Positions 1-12,639 are shown, counted from the first letter of the stretch. The stretch: 64,000 nucleotides of DNA from Pohlia nutans (GCA_022496805.1 CM040087.1:27366253-27430252); one strand, 5' to 3'. Numbers and translations: made by a program. The notes: generated from the letters alone by a model not told the origin.

Positions 1-59
1 TGAGTAACATTGGAAAGAATGGTTTTAATGGAAAGAAGCATGAGTTTTGAGGTCTTATT

Positions 60-447
60 GTGTCATAACATTTAGTAGCCTTCCAAGAGGGTGCCTTTTA
101 GTTTCATCCACCTTTATAAATGGAGTGACCAGTGATTTGTAATTGAAAAAACTATTGAATCAAATAAAAAATTACAAAACATTGTTGAATTGTGAATGAA
201 TCAACTAAATAATTACAAAACACTGTTGAATTGTTATTGAATCAAATAAACAATTACAAAACATTGTTGAATTGTGATTGAATGAGTCGGTGTTTTCAAT
301 TTATTGTTCACCATGGTTGATTGCTCTTGCTTAATGCCACGTGCCCCCATAGCTACTGATGTGATGTGGAATATCCCTCATCATTTCATTGGGGGATTGA
401 TACTCTTCAAATGAGATTGATAAAATAAGCAAAATCTTGGTGGGCAG
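60..447 (+). other. Last intron of the PI4K-alpha gene (partial)
   Basis: AT-rich DNA upstream of the PI4K terminal exon, with three degenerate copies of an AATCAAATAAACAATTACAA-like unit at about 150-290. The stretch from about 65 to 400 is similar in order and sequence to 12640-12905, so it has been copied within the locus without the exon. Confidence 0.6.
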
Positions 448-706
448 CTTGTGTGTGAAGGGGTACTTGGCGGCAAGGCTACATATGGAGGGTATCTTGA
501 CCACTGTTCAATTGATGATTGACAGTGGTCTTCCGTGTTTTAGTAGAGGAGATCCCATTGGCAATCTTCGCAAACGACTACATCCTGAGCTTAGTGAACG
601 TGAAGCTGCGACTTTCATGATCAAAACTTGTGCTGATGCCTATAATAAGTGGAGCACGGCTGGGTATGATTTGATCCAGTACTTGCAGCAGGGCATTGAG
701 AGATAG
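448..706 (+). CDS. PI4KA1: Phosphatidylinositol 4-kinase alpha, last exon (C-terminal catalytic end)
   Basis: Seen: the exon follows an acceptor ending GGGCAG and reads LCVKGYLAARLHMEGILTTV, then SGLPCFSRGDPIGNLRKR, then DAYNKWSTAGYDLIQYLQQG before a TAG stop at 704-706. Known: these blocks are the extreme C-terminus of the PI3/PI4-kinase domain of type III alpha PI4 kinases, which make PI4P at the plasma membrane. The rest of this roughly 2,000-residue protein lies upstream of the window, so only about 85 residues are visible. The segment is open and well conserved, so it is probably functional, although a pseudogene cannot be excluded without the upstream exons. The preceding intron is partly duplicated at 12.64-12.90 kb. 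Confidence 0.9.
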
Positions 707-3364
707 AAAAAAAAACATATACAGCTGCCATATCCACCATCAACTTAGTTTTAGAAGTTATAGCATTAATCAACTTGTCTATTCAATTTATTATACTGGT
801 GGATATCATATTGACATGATTTAGAGGGTTTTTACATGAAAAGGGGAAGGGTTTTCTCTTCTGTTTTCATGCCCTTCCGTGTATCATAAAATGTTGAGTT
901 GAGAATGAGCAACCGAGTTGGTTGCAATTTTGTCGCTGGCAACGTTAATTCATCTTTATATTCTTGTCAATGTCTTGAGAGTTTGCGATGGAATTATTGC
1001 TCAATTTTTGGGATTTGCAAATGAAATCTGGCCTCTTTTTACACCTTTGCATTTATTTTATTCTGTAATTGAACTAAAATTTAGCCTTCTTTTTAAAGTT
1101 TTGAATTGCATGTGGACACAAAAATGCCTAGGAATATCATTTTTTTTTAGAACACCATATTGTTCCTTCTTGTGACTTCTACACTCTACCAAAAATTTGG
1201 ATCTTTGGCAGCTATTGGGTATTATATATGATTTCTTTTAAACAAAGGCTTGCAAGTTGGCAAATTGGCATTACTTTATAAACCGCACATTTTTAAGGTA
1301 CCAAATTTAACCCAAAAATGCTTTATGTTCAAGCGGTGGTGTATGCAAAATTTCATGGTCAGCGAATTGTAATGAGTGTGATAAATGTTTTGGTGTGAGG
1401 TTTGAAAGTGGGGTTGTAAGACTTATTGGAGGCTATTGCACATCAAAATTGCAAGGGTCAAAGCTACAAAATATACTATCTCAAAATTTGACCAAATGTT
1501 TCAGCTTACAGGAGCTGCTTTATTTATTTTTAATGATTTTTGAATAACGAATGCACCCCAATTTATCCTTTCCCTTCAAAATTGTGCATCTGCCTAACAT
1601 AGTCAGAGTTGTCTAAGTGATAATCAAATGCTATTTTTTACCTCAAAAATGAATTATGTACCGGTAGTTTACAAAACTAAAACACATACATGTCCTTATA
1701 CAAAACGCATTTCTAAATTTGGAAAAATAAAGTTGTAGATGGAATTCAGAGTTAATTCTAGAGTTAATTTTGTCTCTTATAGTCAAATATGAATACTAAC
1801 AACCTCAATTTATTTCAATTTATTTTTGTAGTTTTTAAAATTCCAAGCTAAACTACATTACATTGTTAGTGTTTTTAGTTGATCATGTGTCAAAAATGCT
1901 TTTTTTTATAGATTTTTTTTTTAAAGGCTTGAAAATGAAGTCTTCTAGGTGAATTTTTTATAAATTTTCAAATATAGAATTAAACACTAATCATTTTAAC
2001 AATCAAAATTTGGCCATAAATTGATTAAATTGGTATAGGAATGGAAGTTTTTAAATTCAATTTTTTTGAAATTTATCATTTTTGACAAACTTCACAAATG
2101 ATATACATCAAATTTTATACAAAATTATTGGTAATTATAGCAATCATAGATCTAAATGTATTGATAAAATTAAAAACTCATAATGTAAAACTTTTATTCA
2201 TATATCCAGTTCATTCTATCCCTCTAGGTTGGATTTCATTTTTGCAAAACTATCAAATTTGGAGAGGGCTCTAGGCATTTAGGGGTTAACTCCTAAAGGT
2301 CGGGCTATGACCGCGGAACCATGCTTTATTTGCCACACTTATTTTTGCAACTAAAATTAATACAAGAACTCAATTTTATATTTTTAGTTGATGAAGCCAT
2401 GTGTCTACTATAATTCATAAATTTTGGTGAAAATTTCAATTGACTATGGTCTTTTGAAGTCAATTATTCTAAAGAAAGTTCATATTAATTACAAAATGTA
2501 CCGTAGTAACATAGCAAGGTTGTCAAAAATTAATTCAAAAAACAAAATAAAAGTAAAAAACTAGAAATTGTGAGGATCCAAAAAAGAGAATAGAAGAAAT
2601 TATGTTTAGCTATATTTTACTATTTCTAAGCTATTTTGGGTCATTTTGGGCCATTTTTTTATCATATTTTGCTCTAGAAAGAAAACCTAAAAGTTTATTT
2701 TGTGAGGAACAAAGTCAACAAACCTTAGTTGAGTGGCAAGGGTGGTTGTTGCTAGTCGGGGCGCTATAAGTGGACCAGACCTTTGAAGGAGTGAGGAATA
2801 TCAGTAATTTTTTTCTGTGGCTACATTGATCGCCAACTTGCTATTTGAAAAATGGGCTTGCTATGTTGCTATAAAAAAAACAACTCGGTAATTATAAAAT
2901 TGAGTATATCGCCATAATCTTCATCGTTATTTGAGAATGAGAATTTATATTATTTGTACAAGAAAATTCAACTTTAAATGAATACTAGTCCACATATCAA
3001 AAATGATAGTATATTAATTCCATGCTCATTTTAAAACTAAAGCCAACTTCATTTTTCATTCTTAGTATAAAATTATATTTCAAAACAACGTGACTTTGAC
3101 TCATTGAACAAAGTGGTGACAATTTACAAAAAAATAAAACTTATCTTAGATAAGATTTTTACTTGACCAAGTAACTCATCTAAAACTGAAATAAATCTTT
3201 AATCTAGCTTCACCTCTCTTAAAGAATCAATAGTTAATAGTTCTATATTAAACAATTCTATTGATCAAAAAGTGGAAAATCAATAATTTAGAAGTGTTAC
3301 AGAAAATCCCGTGTTTTTCTAAGAAATTAGAATTATAAATAAAATAAAATTCTGAGATGACCTA
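707..3364. other. AT-rich DNA: PI4K 3' flank, then no gene seen
   Basis: The first few hundred bases should hold the 3' UTR of PI4K-alpha. The rest is long AT-rich sequence with no coherent reading frame, RNA gene or repeat that I can support. Confidence 0.6.
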
Positions 3365-3374
3365 TTGCAAATTA

Positions 3375-3621
3375 TGCATGATTTATCTATCTCTGGAATG
3401 ACCCTACTACAGAATTTACAAACTCCAGAAATCAGCGAAAATTTCCAATTGAGGATATAGAAGGATTTTGGCCAACGGAGGATCCTCCGATGTGCTCCAT
3501 TATGTTCCACATATAGTGTTCAACACATACAATGCTCTTTGCATAGTAACTAAACTCTGTCTTGTCCAGAATTAGACAGTCCATATTTGAGCCCTTTTTC
3601 CAGAACTAGATAAATCATGCA
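3375..3621. mobile_element. MITE, family 1 copy 1 (247 bp)
   Basis: The ends are inverted repeats: TGCATGATTTATCTA at the left, and its reverse complement TAGATAAATCATGCA at the right. The inverted match extends inward over TTCTGGA with about one mismatch. A second copy lies at 42251-42540 and shares most of the interior, including CAGAAATCAGCGAAAATTTC and TAGACAGTCCATATTTGAGC. No coding capacity. The match extends outward as TTGCAA...TTGCAA at 3365-3370 and 3625-3630, so I cannot fix the target duplication or assign a superfamily. Confidence 0.8.
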
Positions 3622-3630
3622 TAATTGCAA

Positions 3631-4161
3631 AAATACATGAGATCTAATTTAAATCTAATTCTTGATCAACCGATCTATTATTTTTTTGTTATACTACCCA
3701 AAATACACTCGTCTTTCAATAAATATTATGCTTTATGAATGAACATAGCCAGTCCCGCCTAAATCTAATGACTCTTGATGAGTGATTAGGAAATTACATT
3801 TTCAATTTATGTAGATATTAGAAAAATTTAAGGACATTTTGCGACATAATGTGAACATTTTAGCACATTTTAATCGTGATTAACGACTAGTTACGACCAT
3901 ATTTTAGTCATTTTGGAGTATCAATAACTTCTCAAGCATTGTCAAACTTTAGTATTGTAGAATGACATATAATATATGTAGTTACTAATTTATATTACAT
4001 TATCAATTCAAATGATAAGATTATTGCTTCATAATCTATTAATTTTTTTACTAATTACAGTTTCCTCAGCTTGATATACTGTGAATGAACCCTTTATTTG
4101 AATAATTAAGATGTAAAAATTCAGAATGAGTTGCTTAGAAATTCTAAACCAATAAATTATG
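3631..4161. other. AT-rich spacer, nothing recognised
   Basis: AT-rich sequence between two non-autonomous elements. No coding frame or repeat is supported. Confidence 0.5.
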
Positions 4162-4163
4162 TA

Positions 4164-5195
4164 CAGTGGGGTCCAACATGGAATGGCGTTTTTGGTTTCG
4201 CAGTGAGAAATGTTTTAGTACTGCCAACTTTGGAAGCCTCCCGAGAGCTCAAAAATTGGTATCTTACCACGAAATTTTTACCAGAGACTCATCTTTAAGT
4301 TAATTATATGTATGTCAAATTTCAAGGCCGAAATATTCACCCAAAAAAAGTTATTCAGAATCTACCAACATTGGTAGCTGTGGAATTTTTTTCACTGCTG
4401 CCAACTTTGACAGCCTCCCGAGAATGGAAAAAAAAATTCCTTACTTTGGTTTTTTTTTGGTAGAAACTAATTTGTGTTAGTAATATATGGTAAAAATCTC
4501 AAGTCTAAAAGATTAGTAAAAAAAAAGATATTCGCAATCTACCAACATGTGTAGTTGTGGGAAACAATGGGGGAAACCATTTCATTGCTACCAACTTTGA
4601 CTACTATGTTGGTAGATTAGAAATAACTTCTTTTTGGTGAATCTTTTGGCCTTGAAATTTGGCATACATATAATTCACTTAAAGATATTTCTTTGGTAAA
4701 ACTTTCGTGGTAAAATACCAATTTCTGAGCTCTCGGGAGGCTTTCAAAGTTGGCAGTATTCAAAGTTGGTAGGAATGAAATGGTTTCCCCATTGTATCCC
4801 ACAACTACACATGTTGGTAGATTGGGAATATCTTTTTTTTTACTAATATTTTAGACTTGAGATTTTTACCATATATTACTAACATAAATTGGTTTCTATG
4901 AAAAAAAAACCTAAGTAAGGAAATTTTTTTTCCATTCTCGAGAGGTTGTCAAAGTTGGCAGCAGTGAAACAATTACCACAGCTACCAATGTTGGTAGATT
5001 CTGAATAACTTTTTTTGGGTGAATCTTTCGGCCTTGAAATTTGACATACATATAATTAACTTAAAGATGAGTCTCTGGTAAAAATTTCGTGGTAAGATAC
5101 CAATTTTTGAGCTCTCGGGAGGCTTCCAAAGTTGGCAGTACTAAAACATTTCTCACTGCGAAACCAAAAACGCCATTCCATGTTGGACCCCACTG
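4164..5195. mobile_element. Foldback element, Tc1/mariner-like ends (1,032 bp)
   Basis: The whole element is close to a perfect inverted repeat. The left arm starts CAGTGGGGTCCAACATGG and the right arm ends CCATGTTGGACCCCACTG. It is flanked by TA on both sides (4162-4163 and 5196-5197), the usual Tc1/mariner target duplication. Arms of about 500 bp pair around a centre near 4.68 kb, and inner sub-repeats (GTTGGTAGATT, AAAGTTGGCAGT and their complements) recur several times, so nested hairpins are possible. No coding capacity. Confidence 0.85.
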
Positions 5196-5825
5196 TACAT
5201 CTAAAGTTCATAATATCTCATTATTGATAAATTTGTATTTATAATAATAGATAATATTAATCTTAGAGCTTTATTTTTATTTTTTTGTGTTCCATTCATC
5301 CAATATGTGACTATAGTTGGTTCATTTTTCCATTAGCATTTACAAATGTCAAAATTACATAGAAAGGAATAGAATTTTGTTAAACATTAACAATTTCAAT
5401 TCACTCGCAAATGAAATCAAGACATAGAAAGTGAAAATTTCTTAACAAACATCATGATTTAATCTTTATACAAGTAAGATTTTTTCTAAGGTGCATTGTA
5501 TTATAAAGTATGTACAGTTCTAGTACAAAAATAATCTTGACATTTATACCCATAAGGGCTGAATGAAACATCAAAAATAAATCATGATTATATAAGGTGT
5601 ACGCAATTAGAACATAAAAGCCTATAGCCGACTCTATATACATGTATTCATTGATGAATGCATATATTTTGGTCACACATTACTTATATGGTCACATGTC
5701 TTGTATCATGACTTTTGAATTAATGAACAAATCATGAAGCTAAAACTAAGAAGGAAGTTGCTTATTATCCTTGTGATTATAGTTTTTAGTTTTCATAATA
5801 TTTATTAAAAATGAAGTATTTGACT

Positions 5826-6096
5826 CTCGGGGGGTGCAGTGTTCTAAACATGTACGAGTATACGTGAGTGCACAAAAGGGGTATTAATTTGAACATTGCT
5901 GTATTACGTATACATACAATAAACACATTTAGAACTAAAAATATTCACGTATACTTACACTAAACATATATTTAAAACATGATACATCTGTATACAAAGG
6001 TATTTAGACATATAATCTCTTGTATACAAGGCGGTTTTTAGAAGGGGTCATGAACGCACGTGCTTTTCAAACATAATGTAGAATGCACCCCCCGAG
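5826..6096. mobile_element. hAT-like MITE (271 bp) with 8-bp target duplication
   Basis: The ends are inverted repeats: CTCGGGGGGTGCA at the left and TGCACCCCCCGAG at the right. The 8-bp sequence ATTTGACT stands directly outside both ends (5818-5825 and 6097-6104), a perfect target-site duplication of the length made by hAT transposases. The interior is AT-rich and non-coding, with CGTATAC-type motifs. Confidence 0.88.
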
Positions 6097-6104
6097 ATTT
6101 GACT

Positions 6105-7652
6105 AAATGCAATTTTTCAATTTTGTCACACAGATCCTTTAGCTTGAACTCTTTTCTTATAAAACTTTCAAGTATCCAAAATAACATATCTAAAGGTAAT
6201 CGTTTGAAAATATATCTCTACAGTAAATAGGCCACATCTTTTGTGCAAAGGGAATTTAAGAATAGAAAATTCCATGTCTACTACATTGATGCAAACAAAG
6301 TTTTTTGGCGCCCACATTTTGAAACCTTTTGAAGCATTCTTCCAACTTTAGGTGGATTCTCATCTCCGTCAAGTTTTTGAGCATGGGTTAATGTTGAATT
6401 TTTATTTTTTAAAATATTTTTACTATTTAAAGGAAATCAAAGTATCCATTTCCCAAAAGAAATCAATCATCATCTCCTAAACGTCGAAAGGGGGCCTCTC
6501 ATTCAAAAGCACCTCATTTTGGAAAGTTTTGTTAATGATCTCTAAATGCTTTCTAAAACTCTTTTTTCACATTCCAATCATAGTATCTTGTACTCATAGG
6601 CCTCATAAACCATCCTCCAAAATTTCAAAACATCTGACCATACAGATGTCAAGATAATAGCAAATGAAGTTGATATTTTGAAATTTTAGATGTTGAATAA
6701 TCTGGGCAGCCTTGTTTTCATGGGCTTCTAAACAAAAAAAAATCAACTGAAATGATGTGCCATTTTTGTCGTATTCTCAAGATGAGCGACAAGATGAGGT
6801 AGTTAACAAGATGCACGATTCAATTTGATGTTCAACTCATTAGCATTTGTTTAGAGACCTTGTAATGGATGGGGGTGATGAAGGAAAGCAAGAGATTTTG
6901 GCCAAATTGGATTGTCTCTTCAACTCTTGTCCAATTGGAAGAGCCCACAATTCATGACTTGCAACCCATGTAAGCTGGAATTTTTTTTGTTTGAGGCACC
7001 CAATGAATCTCATTGGTTTAATCAGGATTCTTGACAAGCCTACCTGAAGTGTTAAAGTTGATTTCAACATTGATGTGTTTCACTTTGAAAATTTCTCCTA
7101 ATTAGAGTTTTGGTCATACAGACAAAGATCCAATTGCATTGGAAGAAGACTCGATTACTTATGATATTTTGTTTTTCATTTTGAACAAATGCTATCTTTT
7201 TTGGACTTAGACAACGTTAGATAAATGGGTACTAGCTACTATTATTTGTAATCTTCCTTCAAGACTGCTTTCACTAATTAAGGTATGTAGAGTCTTATAT
7301 CAAAAGATAGTTCTTCAATCCGAGATTTATAGTCCATCGTAAACACACGATTTGAGAGTGTGTCCTGGACAACTGATTCAACAAACTATGCAATTTCCAT
7401 GTATCATAAAATAATCAGGACTCATAATCCAGTTCTGAATTTTCACATGATTGTTAACACAAATAATTCCATTTATATGAACAACAAACTGAAGTCAGAA
7501 CAAAGTTCAAGATTTAGTTTATTTTCAGATGAGCAACAGTGATCTGAAAGTGAATAATTATATACAATCATGATAATTGAGTAATTAATGATGTGTTTTT
7601 AAAACATTGAATAAATATTTACAATTCAAGAGCATGTTGTTACAGTTTGTGA
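6105..7652. other. AT-rich DNA, no gene supported
   Basis: Short open frames occur, such as minus-strand 6840-7070, but none shows a recognisable domain, a splice context or a conserved-looking composition. Confidence 0.5.
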
Positions 7653-8129
7653 TCATGTGATGTCACATGATCTATCAATGACAAGTTCCGTGTATATACT
7701 TGAATTTTCAGATAAATCATTTGTAGTAATACTCGTATATTTGTATAATCGAGCCTGAGGACACATACTGGTAGTTGAGATCTTGTTCAACTTGGCATAT
7801 CTGTATTTTTCTCCATAATGGCTAAGGAAGGATTGTGAAGCTTTCCTTTTCTTGTTGCCATGGTTGTTGGCAGCAGCGGAGCGATATTGGGCTCGCTGAG
7901 CTTGCTTGATCTTCTGTAAGAGACAAAACACCGTCTTGATGTCATCCTCGGGCTCATCGTCTTGGAAAGGCAATTGGACTTGGAGGCTAGAGACAAACTC
8001 TTCGTCTTCGGGAATTGTCTCCAACGGGTTGTACCAATCGTGGCACACTCTTGTGCACCACCTGTGCACGGAGCACTTGTGCAACAACTTCCCACGAGCC
8101 ATTTTACGAATCATGATATGGGGCTTCAA
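7653..8129 (-). CDS. Hypothetical protein, about 158 codons
   Basis: Not recognised. Seen: an open minus-strand frame starting MKPHIMIRKMARGKLLHKCS, with an acidic segment (FQDDEPEDDIKTVF) and a basic segment (NKKRKASQ). GC content is clearly higher than the surrounding DNA over 7780-8110, which suggests real or formerly real coding sequence. The second methionine (MARGK) may be the true start. A cluster of cysteines and histidines (HKCSVHRWCTRVCHDW) lies near the N-terminus, but it matches no zinc-finger pattern that I know. The AT-rich last 45 codons may be read-through beyond the real exon end. It could be a single-exon gene or a captured fragment. Confidence 0.35.
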   Translation of the reverse strand: MKPHIMIRKMARGKLLHKCSVHRWCTRVCHDWYNPLETIPEDEEFVSSLQVQLPFQDDEPEDDIKTVFCLLQKIKQAQRAQYRSAAANNHGNKKRKASQSFLSHYGEKYRYAKLNKISTTSMCPQARLYKYTSITTNDLSENSSIYTELVIDRSCDIT

Positions 8130-8352
8130 TTAATCAGTACGTACAGGCTTCTTAATTATTTGGCCTGGAATTAATGCAATGTGAGAAAATGAAGATTATT
8201 CAAACAATGACTTTATAATGAAATTTTAAAAGTTGACATTGTTACCTATTTAAAAAAAAAATACAAGTAAAGAGATAAAATGGTTTATCTTTTAGTCGAA
8301 AATGAAAATGAGTCTAAAAAAGACGTTCATAAATACATTTTTATAAATACTT

Positions 8353-8456
8353 TTGTTAAACACACTTTTACTTTGGATTGTTGAACACACTTATACTTTG
8401 GATTGTTGAACACACTTTTACTTTGGATTGTTGAACACACTTTTACTTTGGACTTG
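8353..8456. repeat. 25-bp tandem repeat, about 4 copies
   Basis: The unit GTTGAACACACTTTTACTTT plus GGATT repeats about four times with single-base differences. Very AT-rich sequence follows. Confidence 0.8.
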
Positions 8457-8469
8457 TATCTAAAATGCT

Positions 8470-9575
8470 ATTTTTGGCAGCAATGTTATTTTAATAATTT
8501 AATAATATTGAAATACTAATATTTTAATATTTTAATATTTATAAATGAATATAAAATAATTTACTCATTTTAATATAATATTTTTATTATATATTATTAA
8601 ATTATTCAGATATATATAATAATTTTAAATTTATAATATTAAATTTTAATATTATTTTAAAAAATGGACCAATGAAAAATACTGAGAATACAAATTAAAT
8701 ATTATAAAATTAGTATTCCAAAAAAATTAGTATTACAAAATAAGATTATAATGAACAAAAAAGGAAAGAGTATTTAATAGGATGAAGCCTTTTTTCTTTT
8801 GCTCATGCAAACTGCTGCCCATTATGCTATTTTTTTTTACATCCGGGCTGCATTCTACCCCGCATACCAGTAACTTTCAGACATTTACCCTCGGTGAAAC
8901 TGGAATCCCTTGCCAACGTGGCAATTTTACGTCTCCGGGGATGTCCTCCAAAACATCCACATCTTTCAAGACATCTTCGCGTTTTCTAGCATACACGGGT
9001 GTCTTCATGCTCTTCCAATCCCAAAAGTGCCCAATAGACGCAGTAGACATCCTTCTGTCTTGCGAGACATCCTCGCAGACACAAAGACATCACAAAAGCA
9101 ATTCTGTGTCTGCAAAAGACATCACCAAAAACGCGGGTTTCTTATAGTGTATCATCGTTGTGGCCCTCCCAAACTCTTGTCAAACTCCTCCATTGTTATT
9201 TACTCCATGTCGTCACTCTTTTGGTGCCATTGTCGCAGCTGCCATAACTTTGTTTCCAATGTATAAGATTCAATTAATATAATATAAATTAATATATATA
9301 TAATATATATCGTAATATTATAATAAAAAAATAATATATAACTAATATATATATATAACTAATATATATATATATAACTAATATATATATAATTGTAAAT
9401 ATATATTTATTATAATATTATATTTATAAGAGTAATTATTATATATCATTATTATATATTTGAATTAGTTAAATCAAAATTAGATATCATCAATAGTCCT
9501 CAAAGCTTCATAAAAGTTACTCATGGGCGGTTGTATGTAATTTTGCGGCTGCTTCTGAGTTGTTATCATTGCCAG
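8470..9575. other. AT-rich intergenic DNA with TA microsatellite
   Basis: 8470-8760 and 9265-9470 are almost pure A+T; the second holds repeated ATATATATAT runs. 8780-9260 is less AT-rich and contains overlapping open frames, but I see no domain in them. Confidence 0.6.
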
Positions 9576-10190
9576 GTCCTGAATATTTTGGATATGCGAA
9601 TCCAACCATCGCCAGACTTATCCAGCAATTACCAGATGCAGAAAAGTGCACCAAGTATAGGTAAGTAGTTGTAGTTTCTCTACACGCAGTGTGGTACACT
9701 AAGTTGGTTTGAAGTTCGTACGCTCAATGCTTAGAAGCTTTCTGTAGCTTTCTCCTTGTTCCAAGAAGAAACATGTAGGACTATTTCCTTCGATACAATG
9801 CCTGTGTCATTCGCTTGTGTCTTGCTTATTTCACATTTTCCCTCAAATGTGTGTGTAGACCTTGTTTGAAGTTGATACTTATCTAGGAAATGCTCTCACA
9901 GGCGACAAGAATACTTGCCAAATGTTCCTATGAGAACAGTCGACATCGAAGTGGCTCAAGGTACAGTAGTGCCGGAAGGTTCTGTCAGTCCTTTGCAAAG
10001 AACACCACATCCTACTGAGGAGGATGTGCATACACCTACTCCGACCCACCTTTCTGCATCCGTTCGGGAGGATTCAGGAGCTGCTGCCGAATCCATGGAC
10101 GACGTTGGATCTCCTGTGGAATTGGAAGTTAAGAGCCATTTGAAGGAGCTGCTTGTAATGAGGAAGAAGCGAAGCCTCTATCTTCGCTGA
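9576..10190 (+). CDS. Two exons of an unrecognised plant gene (3' end)
   Basis: Seen: an exon from about 9576, after TTATCATTGCCAG, encodes GPEYFGYANPTIARLIQQLP and ends at a strong donor (TATAG followed by GTAAGTAG) near 9660. After an intron ending CTCACAG, a second exon from about 9902 continues in frame (RRQEYLPNVPMRTVDIEVAQ) and runs through a Ser/Thr/Pro-rich tail to a TGA at 10188-10190. The splice signals and frame agree, so this is likely the 3' end of a real or recent gene. The family is unknown to me. Upstream exons were not found, so it may be a fragment. The tail contains ELEVKSHLKELLVMRKKR, a possible helix. Confidence 0.5.
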
Positions 10191-11053
10191 TGGAGTTTCG
10201 AATCAGAAAAAAGGCGAAGGACGTCAGAAAATTTCCAAAAGAATTTGCAGGGTGTAACCCGGGTAGCTTGTTCAGCCATTACTGGTCTGCCAAGTAGAGG
10301 AGGATGCGAACCGTTGAATTGGATGGTAGACTGTAGTCCCTTTCTGTAATCTATCAAAGCTCACGGGCTATCAATTTTTTGTAAATGACTGTTCTTTACA
10401 TTCCTTGCCCAATTTCAAACTTTGTCCTATCCCTTGTTTGGAGGTTGTAGAATGTTGTCTTAATTTACAATTAGATTCTTCGACGACTGTATTTCCTGGT
10501 GCTTTCCTACTGAGGATTTTTAGTTCGATGTGCCAGTTGATTCTGAATTCGGAAGGTAAGCCGATGGTTCCCATGCTCTGCTTTGCTTTGCGTGCTCGGG
10601 GGGTTCACTGGCGAAAATTTTAGAAACAATGTGCGATAAAAAATAGTGTTCAATATATTCATTGTAGATAAATTTTGTAAAAAATGTACATGTAAAATAG
10701 GGGATTTTTAAAAAGTGAAGCATTTTTACATGTAAAATACCATCACATATAATATTCGCAGGTTTTTTACATGTAAAATACCATCACCTTATAATATCTT
10801 TTGCAAGGTAAATAACCCCCCAAATAAATAGGTCATTATTGCAGGTGTATGCAAAATATACAAGGGAGTGCCTCCCCCGAGTTTGCGTGCCCTGATGACA
10901 AAGTTGAGCTTTAGAAGGCAGTTGAGATGGAGTTCGTATTTAGAAATGGGTGCATATGATGGTTGGGATTCTCCTCACGTCGTTGGTCGGAAAGCATCTC
11001 TTGTAGGTCTTTGCATCATAGCTATCTTGGATGCTGCTAGAGGGAGACTTTCC
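10191..11053. other. 3' flank and spacer with repeated palindromic motif
   Basis: Probable 3' UTR of the preceding gene, then AT-rich DNA. The palindrome TTTTACATGTAAAA recurs at about 10685, 10725 and 10762; the last two copies also share the tail TACCATCAC. No gene is supported. Confidence 0.45.
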
Positions 11054-11883
11054 TCATTTCATGGCGTAGACAAAAGTATTGTAGAAGAGCAAGAGTGCTG
11101 GGAAGGAAAGGCTGTTATCAGCAGCAGCAACACCGTTCAAGTTGAGAGGCTTCGGTTGTTTCTCAATGTCCTTGGGTAGATCAGCGGGGTCAGTCCATCC
11201 GGTGATCACGTAATCCGTGGTAGAGTAGCCAACAAAGCAGGAAGTGCGGAGGTTGATGCTGCCCCAGGCGGACTTTTGTGCACAACAACACTCATAGATG
11301 TTGGTGAGCAACACACTAATACAACTCTGCAGACGACAAAAGCGCAACCTATGAATAATGAAATCCCCAACCTCATCCCTCACTTACATCTGACAAAGTA
11401 CTTTTCACATATATCACAAGAATTGTTGCAGAAACGCATACTCTTGTGCATGGCCGCTAGCGAGAGGAAGATCCGGCTATGGCCTGCCTGGGTATGGCTG
11501 GAATTGTACTGAGAAGCCTGTTTCCCGAATTACGGAGATTCAAGATTGAGGCAAGTGTGCACAAGGGATTTAGGGTTAAGGTATGGTGATAAGGAGAGAT
11601 GGGAGTGTACCCCAAAGAATTTTTCAGTGTCGTTGGTGGAGCACTCCAACCAGATGGAGACGTTGCGGCGGGTGTTGCGGCTGGCGAGAGTGAGGTTGAG
11701 GAAGTGGTCGGGGCTCTTGGGGGCCTGCACTTTGAGGAGGGCGGCCGCCTTGCTGAAAATGCGCAAGAAATCGAAGTTGTACGTCTCGGTGATCATGTCG
11801 GGCCGGCTGCAATTGTAATCTGCCAGGACGGTTGCAAGCAGGGCCAACGCGCACACCATGCTCACTAACATTGCCACTGCCAT
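11054..11883 (-). CDS. Small secreted, GPI-anchor-type protein, two exons
   Basis: Exon 1 (11611-11883) begins MAVAMLVSMVCALALLATVL, a clear signal peptide, followed by a domain with N-glycosylation motifs (NLTL, NVSI, NDT). Exon 2 (11054-11272) encodes SAWGSINLRTSCFVGYSTTD and ends VAAADNSLSFPALLLFYNTF plus VYAMK, a small-residue site followed by a hydrophobic tail as in GPI-anchored proteins. The proposed intron (11273-11610) has a GTACAC donor and a CACAAAAG acceptor in matching phase, giving 163 residues. The family is not recognised. The donor is not strong, so exon ends are approximate. The product would act at the cell surface or wall. Confidence 0.55.
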
Positions 11884-12639
11884 TTTCTACCATCCTGCAC
11901 GCACCATTCTTCTCACCAAGTTACCCAAAAAAATCGGTCTTGCTCTTGGAATCAAACTTATTTAAGCTATGTTTAGCCAAAGTTGCCTAAGATATGGTGG
12001 TCAAGATGCCAGGATCAAAGTGATGGGTGCCCTCTTTAACCTGCTAAAGAATGTTATATTACATTTATTTCTTTTTTGACTAGCACATGCAATGTTCCTC
12101 ACTACTTCCAGTGATTCAAAATGTGGTCCCATCTAAATTTTATTTTTCACAACATGATTAATTGAATTTTTCATTTTGAAACTCCAAATTGTTGGTCTTT
12201 TAGGGATTAAGAGAGATTTTGAGAAAAAAGTGGAGGAGACATCATAAAGTATACAGGGTTTCTAAGCCCTCAACTTCATGGCAACTTCTCCTTAACCAAT
12301 TGAATTTGTTCATATAAACTTCAATGGGTTTCAAAAGTTGCCCATGGAAGTAGGCAAGAGGGAGGGGAACATTGGTATTACATTTTGTATCAAACCATGC
12401 CATGAAGTGGTGCACACTTCTATGGACTTGCACGAGTGACGTTTTAGGTGAAGTAATATATTAATAGTGAAAAGTGAGTCTCTTTCCCAATTTACCCAGA
12501 TTTGATTTTCAGTTCCACATAAAGATAGATAGATAGATAGATAGATAAACTCCGGGCCTATAAAAAGGCTGACGTGATTAGAGTGTCTGTTCGTAATGAC
12601 AATGACCAGATGCCCTTCAAGTCAAGAGGCCATTGGAGT
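11884..12639. other. Upstream flank of the secreted-protein gene; GATA microsatellite
   Basis: Contains the likely promoter region of the minus-strand gene ending at 11883, and a short (GATA)n run at about 12525-12546. Nothing else is supported. Confidence 0.45.
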
